This document shows positions 11,180 through 21,679 of a stretch of 64,000 nt of DNA, in pieces. The notes under the pieces are model-generated. The model was not told the DNA's origin. It saw only the letters and a list, made by a program, of their open reading frames with translations, and did not search any database. The DNA is taken from NCBI RefSeq assembly GCF_028583425.1, contig NC_072801.1:19302001-19366000 (forward strand), given 5' to 3'. The stretch comes from Eublepharis macularius (taxonomy: Eukaryota; Chordata; Lepidosauria; Squamata; Eublepharidae). The position numbers were made by a program, and so were the translations under genes. Each line of letters begins with the position of its first letter. Within the stretch, counting starts at the first letter, position 1.

Positions 11180-11390
11180 ATGCTGCCTTATATTGAATCA
11201 GAGCTTTAGTCCATCAGAGTCAGTATTGTCTACTCACACTGGTAGCTCTCCAGGGTCTCAGGCAGAGTTTTTTCATATCACCTACTATCTGATCCTTATC
11301 TGGAGATGCCAAGGATTGTCCCTGGGAACTTCTGCATACCAAGCAGGTGCTCTACCACTGAGCCTTGGCCCCTCCCCGTGGGGCACCCCA
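11180..11390 (-). mobile_element. tRNA-derived SINE (squamate, about 205 bp)
   Basis: Read on the minus strand, the 5' end is a tRNA-like head: ggctcagtggtagagcac is an A-box region, and the B box is worn (gggacaatcc for ggttcaatcc). The body has ggagatgccaaggattg and ccctggagagc on the appropriate strands. It is not a tRNA gene, because the acceptor-stem partner is absent. Related copies are at 14.69-14.89 kb and, partial, at 30.33-30.46 and 57.83-57.98 kb. Confidence 0.75.
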
Positions 11391-11639
11391 TGGGAAAGGA
11401 TGGATGGCGTCATGCCCTGCTTGTAGACTCCCAAGAATCATCAGGCTGGCCGCTGTCAAGCTTGACTCTGGACCAAATGGATTCCCCCCAACTACTGGAA
11501 ATCTTAGCCCGCGGTCTGGCTTTTGAAATTTCCCTGGGCATTACTGAGGTGTTGAAAACAACTGCCTTTGCAGGTAGCTTTTTAAAAATGAAAGCCAAGG
11601 TGCCTGTGGAGGAAAATCTCAAGCAGCATACAGAACCAC

Positions 11640-12425
11640 CTCCTCCTATATTGTCCATTTTGCCAGTTAAGATCCTCTTTTGAAGACCTCTTCTCTGTGT
11701 TCCTCCCAGCAGAGGTAAAGCAGTTGGCAACTAGAAGGGGCCTTTTTGGTGGTGGCTTCTCACCTTTGGAATCTCCCCCTTGAAGTTTGCCTGGGGCATA
11801 TTTTCCTTTCTTTTAGGTGCTATGCCAAAACACTGGTCTTTACCCAGGCTTTTAACTAATAATTTTTTATCTCTTAGCTGGTTTATGATCTGCTCCCAGC
11901 CCAGTTTTATAAGCATAATTTTAGATGGTTCTTCTTTCTAGTTTATGCCCTGACCTGGATAGGCCAGGAGAGCCTGATCTCATCAGATCTCAGAAGCTAA
12001 GCAGAGTCAGCCTTGGTTAGTAATTGGATGGGAGACCTTCAACAAAGACCAGGCCTGCAGAGGCAGGCAATAGCAAACCACCTCTATTAGTCTACTGCTA
12101 TAAAAATCCCACCAGGGGTCGCCACAAGTCAACTCTGACTTGAGGTCTGGATTTCATTTTCATCTGTTTTACATGCTTTTATGCTGGTGTACTTTTATGG
12201 GCTGTTCTTGCATATTGAGATGCTTTTATTGACTTGATCTTTATTTAGTTCATTGGCTTAGCTTGTTTTACAGATTTGTTTTTATTTTCTCATGATTTGT
12301 TTTATTAACTTGGTTATATTGTCTTATTTCCTTGATTTTGTTGTGTTAGATGTGAGCTGTTTCGAGCCAGCCTGGAGAAGCAGCATACTCGTTTTGTTTT
12401 TTTCTAAATGAATAAAATCAAGACA
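11640..12425 (+). mobile_element. L2-like 3' remnant, split by 5S-SINE
   Basis: The pieces 11.64-11.945 and 12.165-12.425 kb read as a decayed L2-type 3' region ending in gtgagctgtttcgagccagc and an A-rich tail. The SINE at 11947-12160 lies between them. A similar remnant (ccaggcttttaactaa) recurs at 46.24-46.41 kb. Confidence 0.45.
11947..12160 (+). mobile_element. 5S rRNA-derived SINE
   Basis: The first about 100 bases follow 5S ribosomal RNA: ctgatctcatcagatctc, agaagctaagcag, ttggttagtaattggatg and ggagacc align with the internal-promoter half of 5S rRNA. The SINE body follows (caggcaatagcaaaccacct, ggggtcgccacaagtc). The RNA polymerase III A and C box regions are largely kept. A second copy is at 20628-20840. 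Confidence 0.85.
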
Positions 12426-12429
12426 CAGA

Positions 12430-12622
12430 CACCTATTTATTTCTCCTCTTTTTCCCCATGCCCTTCCTCTACAGAGCTGGGGTTGGCTCCCCGCTTCCAT
12501 TTTATGCCCACAGCAGCCTTGAGGGGTTGATCAGGCAGAGAGAGAGAGAGAGAGACTGCCCAATGGCAGAGTGGGGAGCCCATTGAGACGTCCCACTGTG
12601 TCACTGTAACCACTATACTACA
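12430..12622 (-). mobile_element. tRNA-derived MIR-like SINE (5' end interrupted)
   Basis: The minus strand shows a head (tgtagtatagtggttacagt) and a CORE-like body with a GA microsatellite at about 12537-12555. The hammerhead-family insertion at 12623-14027 duplicated part of this head, so the SINE resumes at 14028. Confidence 0.6.
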
Positions 12623-12660
12623 AGCTTTCGAGAGTCACAGTTCTTCGGTTCTCTTCTTCT

Positions 12661-13900
12661 TCCATAAGAACATAAGAACATAAGCAAAGCCATGTTGGAT
12701 CAGGCCAGTGGCCCATCCAGTCCAACATTCTGTCACACACAGTGGCTAGAAATCCAGTGCCATCTAAAGGACTGTCAGTGAGGCCAGGACACCAGAAGCC
12801 CTCCCACTGCCTTCCTTCCAGCACCAAGACAACAGAGCACCACCTCCCCACAAAGAGAATACCATCTATCTCCTGTGGCTAATAGCCACTGATGGACCTC
12901 TGCTCCATATATTTGTCCAGTCCCCTCTTGAAGCTGGCAATGTTTGTAGCTGCCACCACCTCCTGTGGCAACGAATTCCATGTGTTTATCACCCTTTGTG
13001 TAAAGTAGTATTTTCTTCTATCTGTTCTAACCCGACTGCTCAATAATTTCATAGAGTGCCCACGAGTTCTTGTATTGTGAGAAAGGGAGAAAAACACATC
13101 TTTCTCTACCTTCTCTAACCCGTGCATTATCTTGTAAACCTCTATCATGTCTCCCCTCAGTCGTCTTTTCTCCAGGCTAAAGAGCCCCAAGCGCCTCAAT
13201 CTTTCCTCATAGGGAAAGTGTTCCAACCCTTTAATCATTTTAGTTGCCCTTCTCTGTACTTTTTCCAGTGCTATGATATCTTTTTTAAGGTGTGGCGACC
13301 AGAACTGTACACAGTACTCCAAATGAGGCCTCACCATCGATTTATACAGAGGCATTATGATACCGGCTGATTTGTTTTCAATCCCTTTCCTAATAACCCC
13401 TAGCATAGCATTAGCTTTTTTTATGGCAGTCGCACACTGTGCTGACGTTTTTAGTGAGTTATCTATCATGACTCCAAGATCTCTCTCTTGGTCAGTCTCC
13501 GCCAGTTCAGACCCCATCAACTTGTATTTATATTTTGGATTTTTGGTTCCAATGTGCATTACTTTGCACTTGGCTACATTGAACCTCATTTGCCACATGG
13601 ATGCCCACTCTTCTAGCCTCGACAGATCCCTTTGGAGTGCCTCACAATCCTCTCTGGCTTTCACCACCCTGAACAATTTCGTGTCATCTGCAAATTTAGC
13701 CACTTCACTGCTTAATCCCAATTCCAAATCATTAATAAACAAGTTAAAAAGCATTGGACCCAATACCGACCCCTGTGGCACCCCACTGCTCACCACCCTC
13801 CACTGTGAGAAGTGCCCGTTTATACTCACTCTCTGTTTCCTATTAATTAGCCAGTTTTCGATCCACAAGAGGACTTGGCCCTTTATCCCATAGCTACTGA
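12661..13900 (-). mobile_element. CR1 LINE, 5'-truncated
   Basis: This holds the 3' half of CR1: the reverse transcriptase from just before its central motifs to the end, then a 3' untranslated region ending at the repeated agaacataag motif near 12.67 kb. The left boundary is the element's 3' end. It lies inside the inverted retroposon, so it inserted later. Confidence 0.85.
12879..13868 (-). CDS. CR1 reverse transcriptase, C-terminal 329 residues
   Basis: The frame is uninterrupted over 329 codons and ends GLDKYMEQRSISGY. Motifs in order are GVPQGSVLGP (fingers/palm, residues about 29-38), FADDTKLF with the catalytic Asp pair (about 59-66), the thumb region HIGTKNPKYKYKLMG, and a C-terminal helical part with RRATKMIKGL. 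The N-terminal endonuclease and the first reverse transcriptase motifs are missing, so it cannot move by itself. An open frame this long suggests fairly recent insertion. The 178-codon frame on the opposite strand is a shadow. Confidence 0.85.
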   Translation of the reverse strand: MWIENWLINRKQRVSINGHFSQWRVVSSGVPQGSVLGPMLFNLFINDLELGLSSEVAKFADDTKLFRVVKAREDCEALQRDLSRLEEWASMWQMRFNVAKCKVMHIGTKNPKYKYKLMGSELAETDQERDLGVMIDNSLKTSAQCATAIKKANAMLGVIRKGIENKSAGIIMPLYKSMVRPHLEYCVQFWSPHLKKDIIALEKVQRRATKMIKGLEHFPYEERLRRLGLFSLEKRRLRGDMIEVYKIMHGLEKVEKDVFFSLSHNTRTRGHSMKLLSSRVRTDRRKYYFTQRVINTWNSLPQEVVAATNIASFKRGLDKYMEQRSISGY

Positions 13901-14689
13901 GCTTCTGAAGAAGAGAACTGTGATTCTCGAAAGCTTATGCTACAGTAAAGTTGGTTAGTCTTAAAGGCGCTACTGGACTCTTTTCTATTTTTGCTACTAC
14001 AGACTAACATGGCTCACTCCTCTGGATCACTATACTACAGTGGCTGACCTGTGTTATAAAAGAACTACCCAGTATTCCCTCTAGCTCTCTTCTTTGCATC
14101 AGACCCATGCATCCCACCTCTCCGCAGTGCAGAACCACGAAGTGTCCCTATCTGATGTTGCCCTTGGAGGTCTCAAGCCCCCATACATCAAAGCACCATC
14201 TGGAAATTCAATCTGTATTGATGCTGCTCACTTTGCATTTCCCCCTACATCTCTCTGTTTCCAGGCAAGCTACACTATTGACACGCACACACACAACAGC
14301 AGTCACTCTGCTGTCCGGCCATGCAGGTAATCTCAGAATGAGATGCTTGGCTCCCAATCAAATCTCTAAGCAACTGAACCCTGAAGCCAGAGTCAATTTG
14401 GAGAGGATGCTAAAAATAGAATCAGTGACAAGCCAATTGGGAATTGAGTCATCAGAAAGGTGGGGAAGGGGAGGGGGGATTTCAGCTGTGTTTGTCTTCT
14501 AGGATCAAACTGAATTTTGTCTTTCAGTTCTAACCAATGAGTTTCATCTTTTAAAGCTAGTCTTCTTTTAACCTGAGGACTCTTACGTGGATATGCACCT
14601 GAGTGCTGCTTTTATGCCATGGCATGTTTCTGTATTGTTGGTTTTATGATTTAATTGAATTGTTTTTACCTTGTGAATTGTCTCACGTA

Positions 14690-14890
14690 AATGTGAAGCT
14701 GCCTTCTACCAAGTCAGACCATTGGTCTATGAAGGTCATGCTTGTCAACTCTGGCTGGTAGTGGCTCTCCAAGGCCTGGGGTCTTTCATATCACCTACTA
14801 CCTGATCTTAAGTGGAGATGCCAAGGATTGAACCTGGGACCTTCTGTGTACAAAGCAGATGCTCTAGCATTGAGTTAAGGAACCTGTGCA
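14690..14890 (-). mobile_element. tRNA-derived SINE (squamate)
   Basis: The minus strand opens with a tRNA-like head, B box ggttcaatcc intact, then gcatctccacttaagatc and the tail phrase ggcagcttcacatttacg. It is the same family as the copy at 11.18 kb. Confidence 0.75.
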
Positions 14891-14894
14891 ACAG

Positions 14895-16110
14895 TCCATG
14901 TTTGAATACATGAAGCTCCTTATTCTGTGTCAGACAGTCTACCAAGGTCAGTCTTATCAACATATACATTTTCTAAGCAAATCAATACATAAATTTACTT
15001 GTACATTAAGGCATGCCTCTGAAAATTTCTGCCTCTCATTAAGCTGTTGGACACAAGAATTTGGGTCAGGGAATGACTATTCTAGGTTACAGATAAATAA
15101 TATTAAGGCTTCTGACTGACTGGCCCTTGGCTGCACAATGATACCACGATGTTTCAGCCGTGGTTAAGCTATTGATACCTGAGTCTCTCTTCCACTTTTG
15201 GAATATAACACTCAGTCAGATCACAGAGAAGATGAAGGGCTGAGAAACAGCTAAAAGCTGTGTTCCCTTTGGTATTAGACATTTGATCAACGGGTAGTTT
15301 TTATTTTTACGACTGTAAGCTGCCGTTTCTAGGATGAGAGATTAGCCTTTCTTTGTTTGAAACCGAGGTGTCCTTGATTGGGGCAGAAATGTAAAATCCC
15401 CCCCACCGATGATGTTGGTCTTTCAGGTGCCCCCAAACTCCTGTTTGGTTTTGCTACAACAGACAAACATAAGTATTATTCTGGCATTGCAAGGGCAGTA
15501 AGAGCAAACAGTGATCTTGAAAAATGTACTCTGAACCAGACGGAATTTTGGGGAGTGGGTCAGGTGGATGGAGTTTGGTGCATTCGTACTTTGAGGGGGG
15601 GGGATTCTCTTGATTTTCTTTAACAGGATTTTTTCTGATCATAAAACAAACTTGAATTCTTTTTTTTAAGCTAGTCTCATAAAAGATGGGGTGCTTCTGG
15701 TAGGGTACCTGCTGAGCAATAGCTCTGCCTTGAATCACCACAATGATTATGCATTCTTGACACGAATAAGTTATAGTCACCCTGGAGAATCCCATATTTA
15801 CTTAACCACGAGGTGGCAGCACCTCACCATTTAAACACAGCATCCAAAACTATTGACCATCTCCTCTGGACGCAAATGTGCAGATACAGGGATGCTACTA
15901 GGAATGCGTGGCTTGCACATCCTCCAGACGCACATCCTTTTGACTAGATCTTGTTTCGATTTGTGGTTTGCAATGCAACATACCTGGCTCCTGAAATACC
16001 AGTGCTAATATAATACTAATATCTCCTGGCTTCTCTTTGTAATACCTCTTTCCTCCACCCACCCACCCTTCTGCTGTTTCGTATATACATCTCTGCCAAC
16101 TGAATGTAAT
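14895..16110. other. Intergenic, nothing recognised
   Basis: No exon or confident repeat is seen. A G run lies near 15.6 kb. Confidence 0.45.
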
Positions 16111-16117
16111 CATTCAT

Positions 16118-16205
16118 CTATCTCATCAAGTGGGCTGTGGTTTACAAAAGCTTGGGCCATAACAGTTTTGTTAGCCTTTAAAGGTGCCACTTGTCCTGTT
16201 TGAGG
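16118..16205 (+). repeat. Decayed hammerhead-like retroposon
   Basis: The order ctcatcaagtgggctgtgg, tttacaaaagcttggg and ttgttagcctttaaagg follows the family consensus, with the core boxes altered. The tail stops early. Confidence 0.5.
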
Positions 16206-16460
16206 GGTGGGGGTGATGGGGAGCAATTTTTTTAAGGGCAAGAGAACTGGGGGAGGAACTGCACCCCGGCCCCACAGCCTAATCAAAATCAGAGGCTCCC
16301 CACTGCTTCTTCTTAAGGTTAAAGTTCAGATTGTGTTCTGGCTCCTCTGTACTCCTCCCATATAAGGTGTTATTTGCCCATGAATCTATTAATTTGACAG
16401 CCCAGGGCTAGGCAGGTCTACTCAGAAACAAATCCAATCCAGTTCAGTAGGACTTACTTC

Positions 16461-16781
16461 CAGGGCTTTTTTTCTGAGAAAAGAGGGGATGGAACTCAGG
16501 ACCGCACAATGATGTCACTTTGGGTCAGCTGGAACAAGGGTGGAGTTTTTTAAAGTTTAAATTGCCCTTGGTGAAAATGGTCACATGGCCGGTGGCCCCG
16601 CCCCCTGATCTCCAGACAGAGACGAGTTTAGATTGCCCTCCACAGTACTGTGCTACTGTGCGGAGGGCAATCTAAACTCCCCCCTGTCTGGAGATCAGGG
16701 GGCAGGGCCACCGGCCATGTGACCATTTTCAAGAGGTGCCGGAACTCCATTCCACCGTGTTCCTGCTGAAAAAAAGCCCTG
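16461..16781. mobile_element. hAT MITE family B, perfect 8-bp TSD
   Basis: The ends are CAGGGCTTTTTTTCT and AAAAAAAGCCCTG, and cttacttc flanks it at 16453-16460 and 16782-16789. The interior is two facing copies of gtcacatggccggtggcccc and the phrase cctgatctccagacagag, so much of the element is a large palindrome. It sits inside an older palindromic repeat. Other copies are at 41572-41826 and 52199-52518. Confidence 0.92.
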
Positions 16782-17171
16782 CTTACTTCCAAGTGTAGGC
16801 TTGCAGCCCTCAATAATCTAGCTCTTCCAGCTCTTCTTTGAAATGAATCCCCTCATTTTGGAAGAAATCTCATCATCTGCAACAAATAGACGCTTGCAGT
16901 GGGTTTTTTTTAAAGCTCTGCACATCTGCCAGCAAGTTATTTCTGCTTTGCTGTATCTGTTCCCTAGCTCTGCAGAAACACATACATGAAATGGCTGCAA
17001 TTAAATCAATTTGTATACTAAACACAGCAAATGTAATATTGTTTTATGACAGAAAGGGGGGGTGGGGTGGAGATTGGCTGATGTGTGCAGTAATCTGCCC
17101 AGTAGCCAGGGCCAGGAAATAGTTCCTCCATCATTACTTCAAGAGATTCAGAGGTTTAGACTAAACATAAG

Positions 17172-17382
17172 ATTGTCACCTCCAGGTTGGGAAATTCCTC
17201 AAAATTTGGGGGTGGCGCCTGAATAGGGTGGGGAGGGGAGGGAAGTCAGGGAGGCTAAAATGCCGTAGAGTCCACCCTCCAAAGAAGTCATTTTCTCCAG
17301 AGGAACTGATCTTTGTCATCTGGAGAGCCGTTATAATTCCAGGAGATCTCCAGATCCCACTTGGAGATTAGTAAACCTATGT
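17172..17382 (+). mobile_element. hAT MITE family A, diverged
   Basis: The phrases ccaggttgggaaattcctc, tagagtccaccctcc, attttctccagaggaactg and ggagatctccagatcc keep the family order. The terminal bases are worn. Confidence 0.65.
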
Positions 17383-17384
17383 CT

Positions 17385-18370
17385 GAACCAAGGTATACCA
17401 GCTATCCTAAGAGCCCTGCTGTGTTCAGATAATCACATCTATGGTATATTAAGACACAAATCAGATAAATGTCTTTTTGTGTCCTGCCCACCCACAGTCA
17501 ATAACAACAAGAGCATCGTGACCTAGGCCTACGGGCCACAAGCCTTTTTGAGTTCAGATGCCCCAGAGATTAATTCAGGGCAAAATGGTTCTCTGATATT
17601 TTGGAGTGCAGAGCTGTATCTCATTTCAGCTCCCCTCTAATGAATATGGCATCCAGAAGTCATTCAGAATTTAAAAACACAGATCACATGGGAAATGTTC
17701 CTTGATATAAGTGATTTTCCCCAACGTATTTCTGGATTATTCTGGGATTTCTTTTGTGATTTCTTCCTTCCTACTTCACTCTCTGTCTTCGTTCCCATAT
17801 CTGCGCATTCTGTCTTCCAGTGCTATCACGTGAAAGTCTCCTTTTGTCTTAACTTACCTCTTTCTTCCTAACTGGTCTTCTGTTTAGCACTTCCTGTCTC
17901 AAAATCTACATCAGAGGTTCCCAACCTTGATGAACCTGTGGGTAATTTTGGAATGTTGAGAGCAGGTAATGGGTAACAAAACAAAATGGTTCCCATGAGA
18001 GGGCACAGCCAACCACAAAATGGCTGTCATGGGACTGGCCAGTCACAAAATGTTGGAAGATCTCAAGCTGAGCCTGTGATGATGGGCGTAGCTGTTTCTG
18101 GCTGCTGCCTGCAGCCACAAGGGTGATACCTCCTGGGTTATTCTGAAGCAAACACTTCCTGCTCTAGTGAGGTGGAGGAAAGCCAAATTTGGATCTTTGC
18201 TTTGGATCTTTCAGAAGGAAAGTGGCATCCTGAAACTCATCCATAAGCACTACCTTGGTGGTAACTGATTTACACGCACAAAACATCATATAGGATACAC
18301 GCAGACGTATCTGTTGGTCAAACATACCATTTTAGCTAGCTCATCTCCCCGTTTGACTCCCATGATTCCA
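17385..18370. other. Intergenic; worn hAT-like fragment near 17.91-18.15 kb
   Basis: The piece starting cagaggttcccaaccttga resembles the left end of the element at 10284-10964. The other end was not found. No exon is recognisable. Confidence 0.4.
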
Positions 18371-18372
18371 GA

Positions 18373-18374
<2 letters not shown>

Positions 18375-18432
<58 letters not shown>
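18375..18432. repeat. (GT)n microsatellite
   Basis: Nearly 60 bases of pure GT repeat directly beside the 3' end of an L2 element. Confidence 0.97.
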
Positions 18433-18434
<2 letters not shown>

Positions 18435-20455
18435 TTGTCGTTATTCTTTATTTATAATCTGCCTTTCTCACTGTAATCCAAGGCAGATTACACAGTGCAA
18501 GTGAAAATACAATATAATCAACAGCTATGACAATCACTGAGCAAACTACAATACTGAACAACAGTTGGGACATTCGGTGAAAGAGATACAATAGGGTATG
18601 GTGGCAGAAATATGAAAAAAAACAATCATAAAGCCAAGCACAGAGATGAACTCTTTCTGAAACAAAGCATAACTAATTTACATAATAACAAAAACAAAAA
18701 AGGATATGCAGTGTAATAATAATAAATTTAATATGGGAACAGGCTAATCACAGCTTAAGCAAAGTACTTTATATAATATACCCTATATGAACATACAGTA
18801 TGGTTGTTTATGAGCACATTTAAAATAAATATACAACAAAATATAAAATACTCTTACATACAATATTATAATAACCAAACACAAAGAATTGCAAAGAATT
18901 GCACAATACATTGAAAGTATAACTTGTGAGTTCCCGCTTCAACACAACGTGCCATCCTTTTAAACATCCCTTATTCATAAACAACCATATTGTATGTTCA
19001 TATAGAGTATGTTATATAAAGTACTTTGCTGAAGCTGTGATTAGCCTATTTCCATAGTGGTTTGCTTATATTCTAACTAATTTACATGGCATGTTTAGCA
19101 ATGTGTAGACTGCCCAGTAGGTGCATGTCTACATCAACATGAAGTACCCAACAGAACAGCATATAGTCTCTGTCCCTACCAATCCAGCTCTCTGAGCTAC
19201 TTCTTACGACACAGCCCTACAATCTGGGAAGAAAACCCTCCTGAATAATTCAGTTTTGCATAGTTTGCAGAAAGCCAAGAGAGTGGGAGCTTTCCTGACC
19301 TCCTCAGGCAGGCCATTCCATAAGGTGGGGGATACCACAGGATGGTATCTGCAGAAGACCCTGCCCAGATGATCAAAGCTGCTGTGGTAGAACATAGGGA
19401 GAGAGGCAGATGCATAGATACGAGGGGGCCAAGGCCATGAAGGGCTTTGAGTGTGATAGTCATGATGACTTTGAACTGAGCACAGTAACTGATGGAGTAA
19501 CTGCAGAATGGGAGTGATAGGCATGCTCTGTCTAGCTCCTGAGACTAAATGAGCTGCAGTATTCTGGACCAGCTGGAGTCTCTGAGTTGACTTTGAGGGA
19601 AGACTTACGTAGAGTATGCTACAGTAGTCTAGTCTAGATGTTATTGTGCCAGATCAGCTGTGTTAAGGTAGGGGACCACCTTCCGGCTAGTTGTGAGGCC
19701 TTGTACGCAGCTGCATTTACTTACTTCTCTAGCAAGAGTGCTAGATCCAGTATACCCCTAGGCCCTTAAGTGAGTCAGCCAGGGTAAACTGGAAAAATCG
19801 GAAGCGCAATTTCCTTCAAGATCTCTGCTTTTTCATCCAGCATCACTTCTGTCTTGTCTGAGTTCAATTTCAATTTGTTTGCTTTCAGCCAGTTGACAAT
19901 AGCTGTCAAGTAGCGTCTCAGTTCCTCTACTGCATCACCAGGGGATTTGGATAACAAGATGTAGAGCTGAGTGTCATCTGCATACTGATGGCATCCAATT
20001 CCATAGCTGCAAATGAGTTCTCCTAAAGGCTTTACATAGAGGTTGAATAATATGGGGGATAAGATGGTGTCTTATAGAACCCCACAAGATAATTCTCACA
20101 TTGAGGATAGCTGGTCTCCAATGGCAACCCTTTGAGTACATCCCATGAGGAACAAACCAGTCCAAGGCACATCCCCTGATACCTATTTCTGCCTCCAAGC
20201 ACCTCAGCAGGACGGCCTTGTTTACTGTGTTGAAGGCTATAGATCCAGGAGGAGCAACAATGAAGCATGGCCTTTGTCTACACTCAGGTGGAAGTCATCG
20301 ACTAGAGCCACTAGAGCTGTCTCCATCCCATAACCTAACCTAATACCAAACTGAAAAGGGTCCAAAGCATCAGAGTTGTCAAAGAAGGCCTGGAATTGGT
20401 CAGCTACTGCTCTCTGAACCACTTTGCCCAGAAAGGGTAGTTTACAGATAATTGG
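18435..20455 (-). mobile_element. L2 LINE, 5'-truncated and decayed
   Basis: On the minus strand, pieces of L2 reverse transcriptase follow in order: QFGIRLGYGMETALVALVDD near 20.35 kb, CLEAEIGIRGCALDWF near 20.18 kb, NWLKANKLKLNSDKTEVML near 19.87 kb, and the C-terminal LWNGLPEEVRKAPTLLAF near 19.3 kb. Several frame breaks and stops separate them. The 3' end (gtaatccaaggcagattaca on the plus strand) meets the GT tract. Related copies are at 32432-33665, 51394-51960 and 53058-53240. Confidence 0.85.
18684..19073. mobile_element. Unrecognised 390-bp insert with long inverted repeat, 14-bp TSD
   Basis: The flanks taactaatttacat at 18670-18683 and 19074-19087 are identical. The L2 copy at 32.64 kb has an uninterrupted site here (aactcatttacatgg), which confirms an insertion. 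Inside, 18733-18814 and 18972-19055 are about 90% complementary (for example aagtactttatataatata against tatataaagtacttt). About 155 bp separates the arms. There is no open frame. A 14-bp duplication suggests insertion by a LINE-type or Penelope-type mechanism, but no poly(A) or known head is visible. I do not recognise the family. Confidence 0.8.
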
Positions 20456-20627
20456 CTACCTCATTTTTGTCTAAGGCTGATTTTTTAAGTAGTGGGCAGG
20501 TGATCATTTCTTTGTTGTTGCCCACTCTTTCTTCATTCCAGTTTAACATTAAATGCCAAATTGAACCATGCATAGTTTTCTGCAGTTCATTGGCATCTTT
20601 TTTTTTCTCCCGTGTATTATTAATACT

Positions 20628-20840
20628 GCCCTGGTCTGGATAGCCCAAGCAAGCCTGTTCTCATCAGATCTTGGAAGCTAATCCAGGTTGGCCTTGGTTA
20701 GTAATTGGACGGGAGATCTCTAAAGAAGACCAGGGTTACAAATGCAGGCCATGGCAAACTACCTTTGTTAGTCTCTTGCCTTGAAAACCTCAGCAGGGGT
20801 TGCCATAAGTCAGCTATAACTTGATGGCACTTTCCACCAC
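20628..20840 (+). mobile_element. 5S rRNA-derived SINE
   Basis: This is a second copy, with ctgttctcatcagatcttgg, aagctaatccagg, ggttagtaattggacgg and a body ending in gttgccataagtcagc. It is more diverged in the 5S part than the copy at 11.95 kb. Confidence 0.82.
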
Positions 20841-20841
20841 T

Positions 20842-21418
20842 GTTATTGATACTAATCTTTAATTTTACATTAGAAACGTATACCCCAGAGTGCCCCCCGC
20901 ATTATTCAGAAATTAAATTGATTTAAAACATCAGATAAAGATCAACTACCCAAAAAAGAAGAGAAAATACAGATAGGAATGGAAATGCATGCCTATGCTA
21001 GCGCAAAAGGTCTATAAAAGTTCATATCCGTGCCAAAATATGTATTTATAAATTTAATAAGAGGTTGCCATGGTAGTTGGAACATCTTAGTCCTCTTCCT
21101 TCTATCTCTCTCGCATACATACTCAAGTTAATTTAGCCATTTCAGCTTGGTTCCATATGTTAACTAACCAGTTTTCAAAATTGTTACTTAAAAACATTTG
21201 TACCCTGCCTATCCTCAAAGGGCACAAAGGCAGCTAGCCAACAGAGATAAAATAATGACACTTTTTAAAAAAAATCCAGACAAAAACTACTGAAATGCTT
21301 TTTAAAATCTAATCCACAAATTATACCAAAAACCAAGTATCCACACTTGCAGACCCATTCCACCCTCAAACAGAAAATACAACCACCACCACTGAATAGA
21401 AAAACAAAGTTAATGATT
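20842..21418. other. Intergenic, nothing recognised
   Basis: AT-rich sequence without a recognisable gene or repeat family. Confidence 0.4.
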
Positions 21419-21432
21419 CTCAATATTAATAG

Positions 21433-21679
21433 CAAAAATAGAAAAGAGTCCAGTAGCACCTTTAAGACTAACCAACTTTACTGTAGCATAAGCTTTCGAG
21501 AATCACAGTTCTCTTTGTCAGATGCATCGAAGAGACGAAAAGAGAGAACGTCTCTCTCTGACAAAGAGAACTGTGATTCTCGAAAGCTTATGCTACAGTA
21601 AAGTTGGTTAGTCTTAAAGGTGCTACTGGACTCTTTTCTATTTTCACTACTACAGACTAACACGGCTAAATCCTCTGGA
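21433..21679. mobile_element. Head-to-head inverted dimer of hammerhead-like retroposon, 13-bp TSD
   Basis: The direct repeats tcaatattaatag at 21420-21432 and 21680-21692 bound the insert exactly. Its arms (about 21436-21520 and 21558-21645) are almost perfect reverse complements, giving a palindrome with an arm of about 85 bp and a core containing gatgcatcgaagagacg. The right arm reads CTGACAA (21558-21564), GAGAA and TTCTC stem, GAAA (21582-21585), GCTT, ATGC. CTGACAA departs from the hammerhead CTGANGA box. The tail ends cctctggat, as in the copy at 12.6-14.0 kb. The near-identity of the arms indicates a recent event. Confidence 0.85.

Larger units (their letters stand above)
12623..14027. 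mobile_element. Hammerhead-like retroposon, inverted form, split by CR1
   Basis: The flanks cactatactaca at 12611-12622 and 14028-14039 form a perfect 12-bp target-site duplication. Immediately inside on the left is a minus-strand hammerhead arm (agctttcgagagtcac). The right part, 13901-14027, is a plus-strand copy with CTGAAGA at 13905-13911, a GAGAA/TTCTC stem, GAAA, and the tail cagactaacatggct through cctctggat. A CR1 fragment occupies the middle. Confidence 0.75.

Noticed and set aside
11180-11390. Possible tRNA gene
   Set aside because: The tRNA-like head lacks a matching acceptor stem and is followed by a repeated body.
11947-12160. Possible 5S rRNA gene
   Set aside because: The 5S likeness covers only part of the molecule and runs into a SINE body seen again at 20.63 kb.
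13357-13893. 178-codon plus-strand frame
   Set aside because: It is the exact antisense of the CR1 reverse transcriptase; no motif of its own.
21347-21663. Two frames encoding nearly identical peptides on opposite strands
   Set aside because: They are the two arms of the inverted dimer, not a gene.
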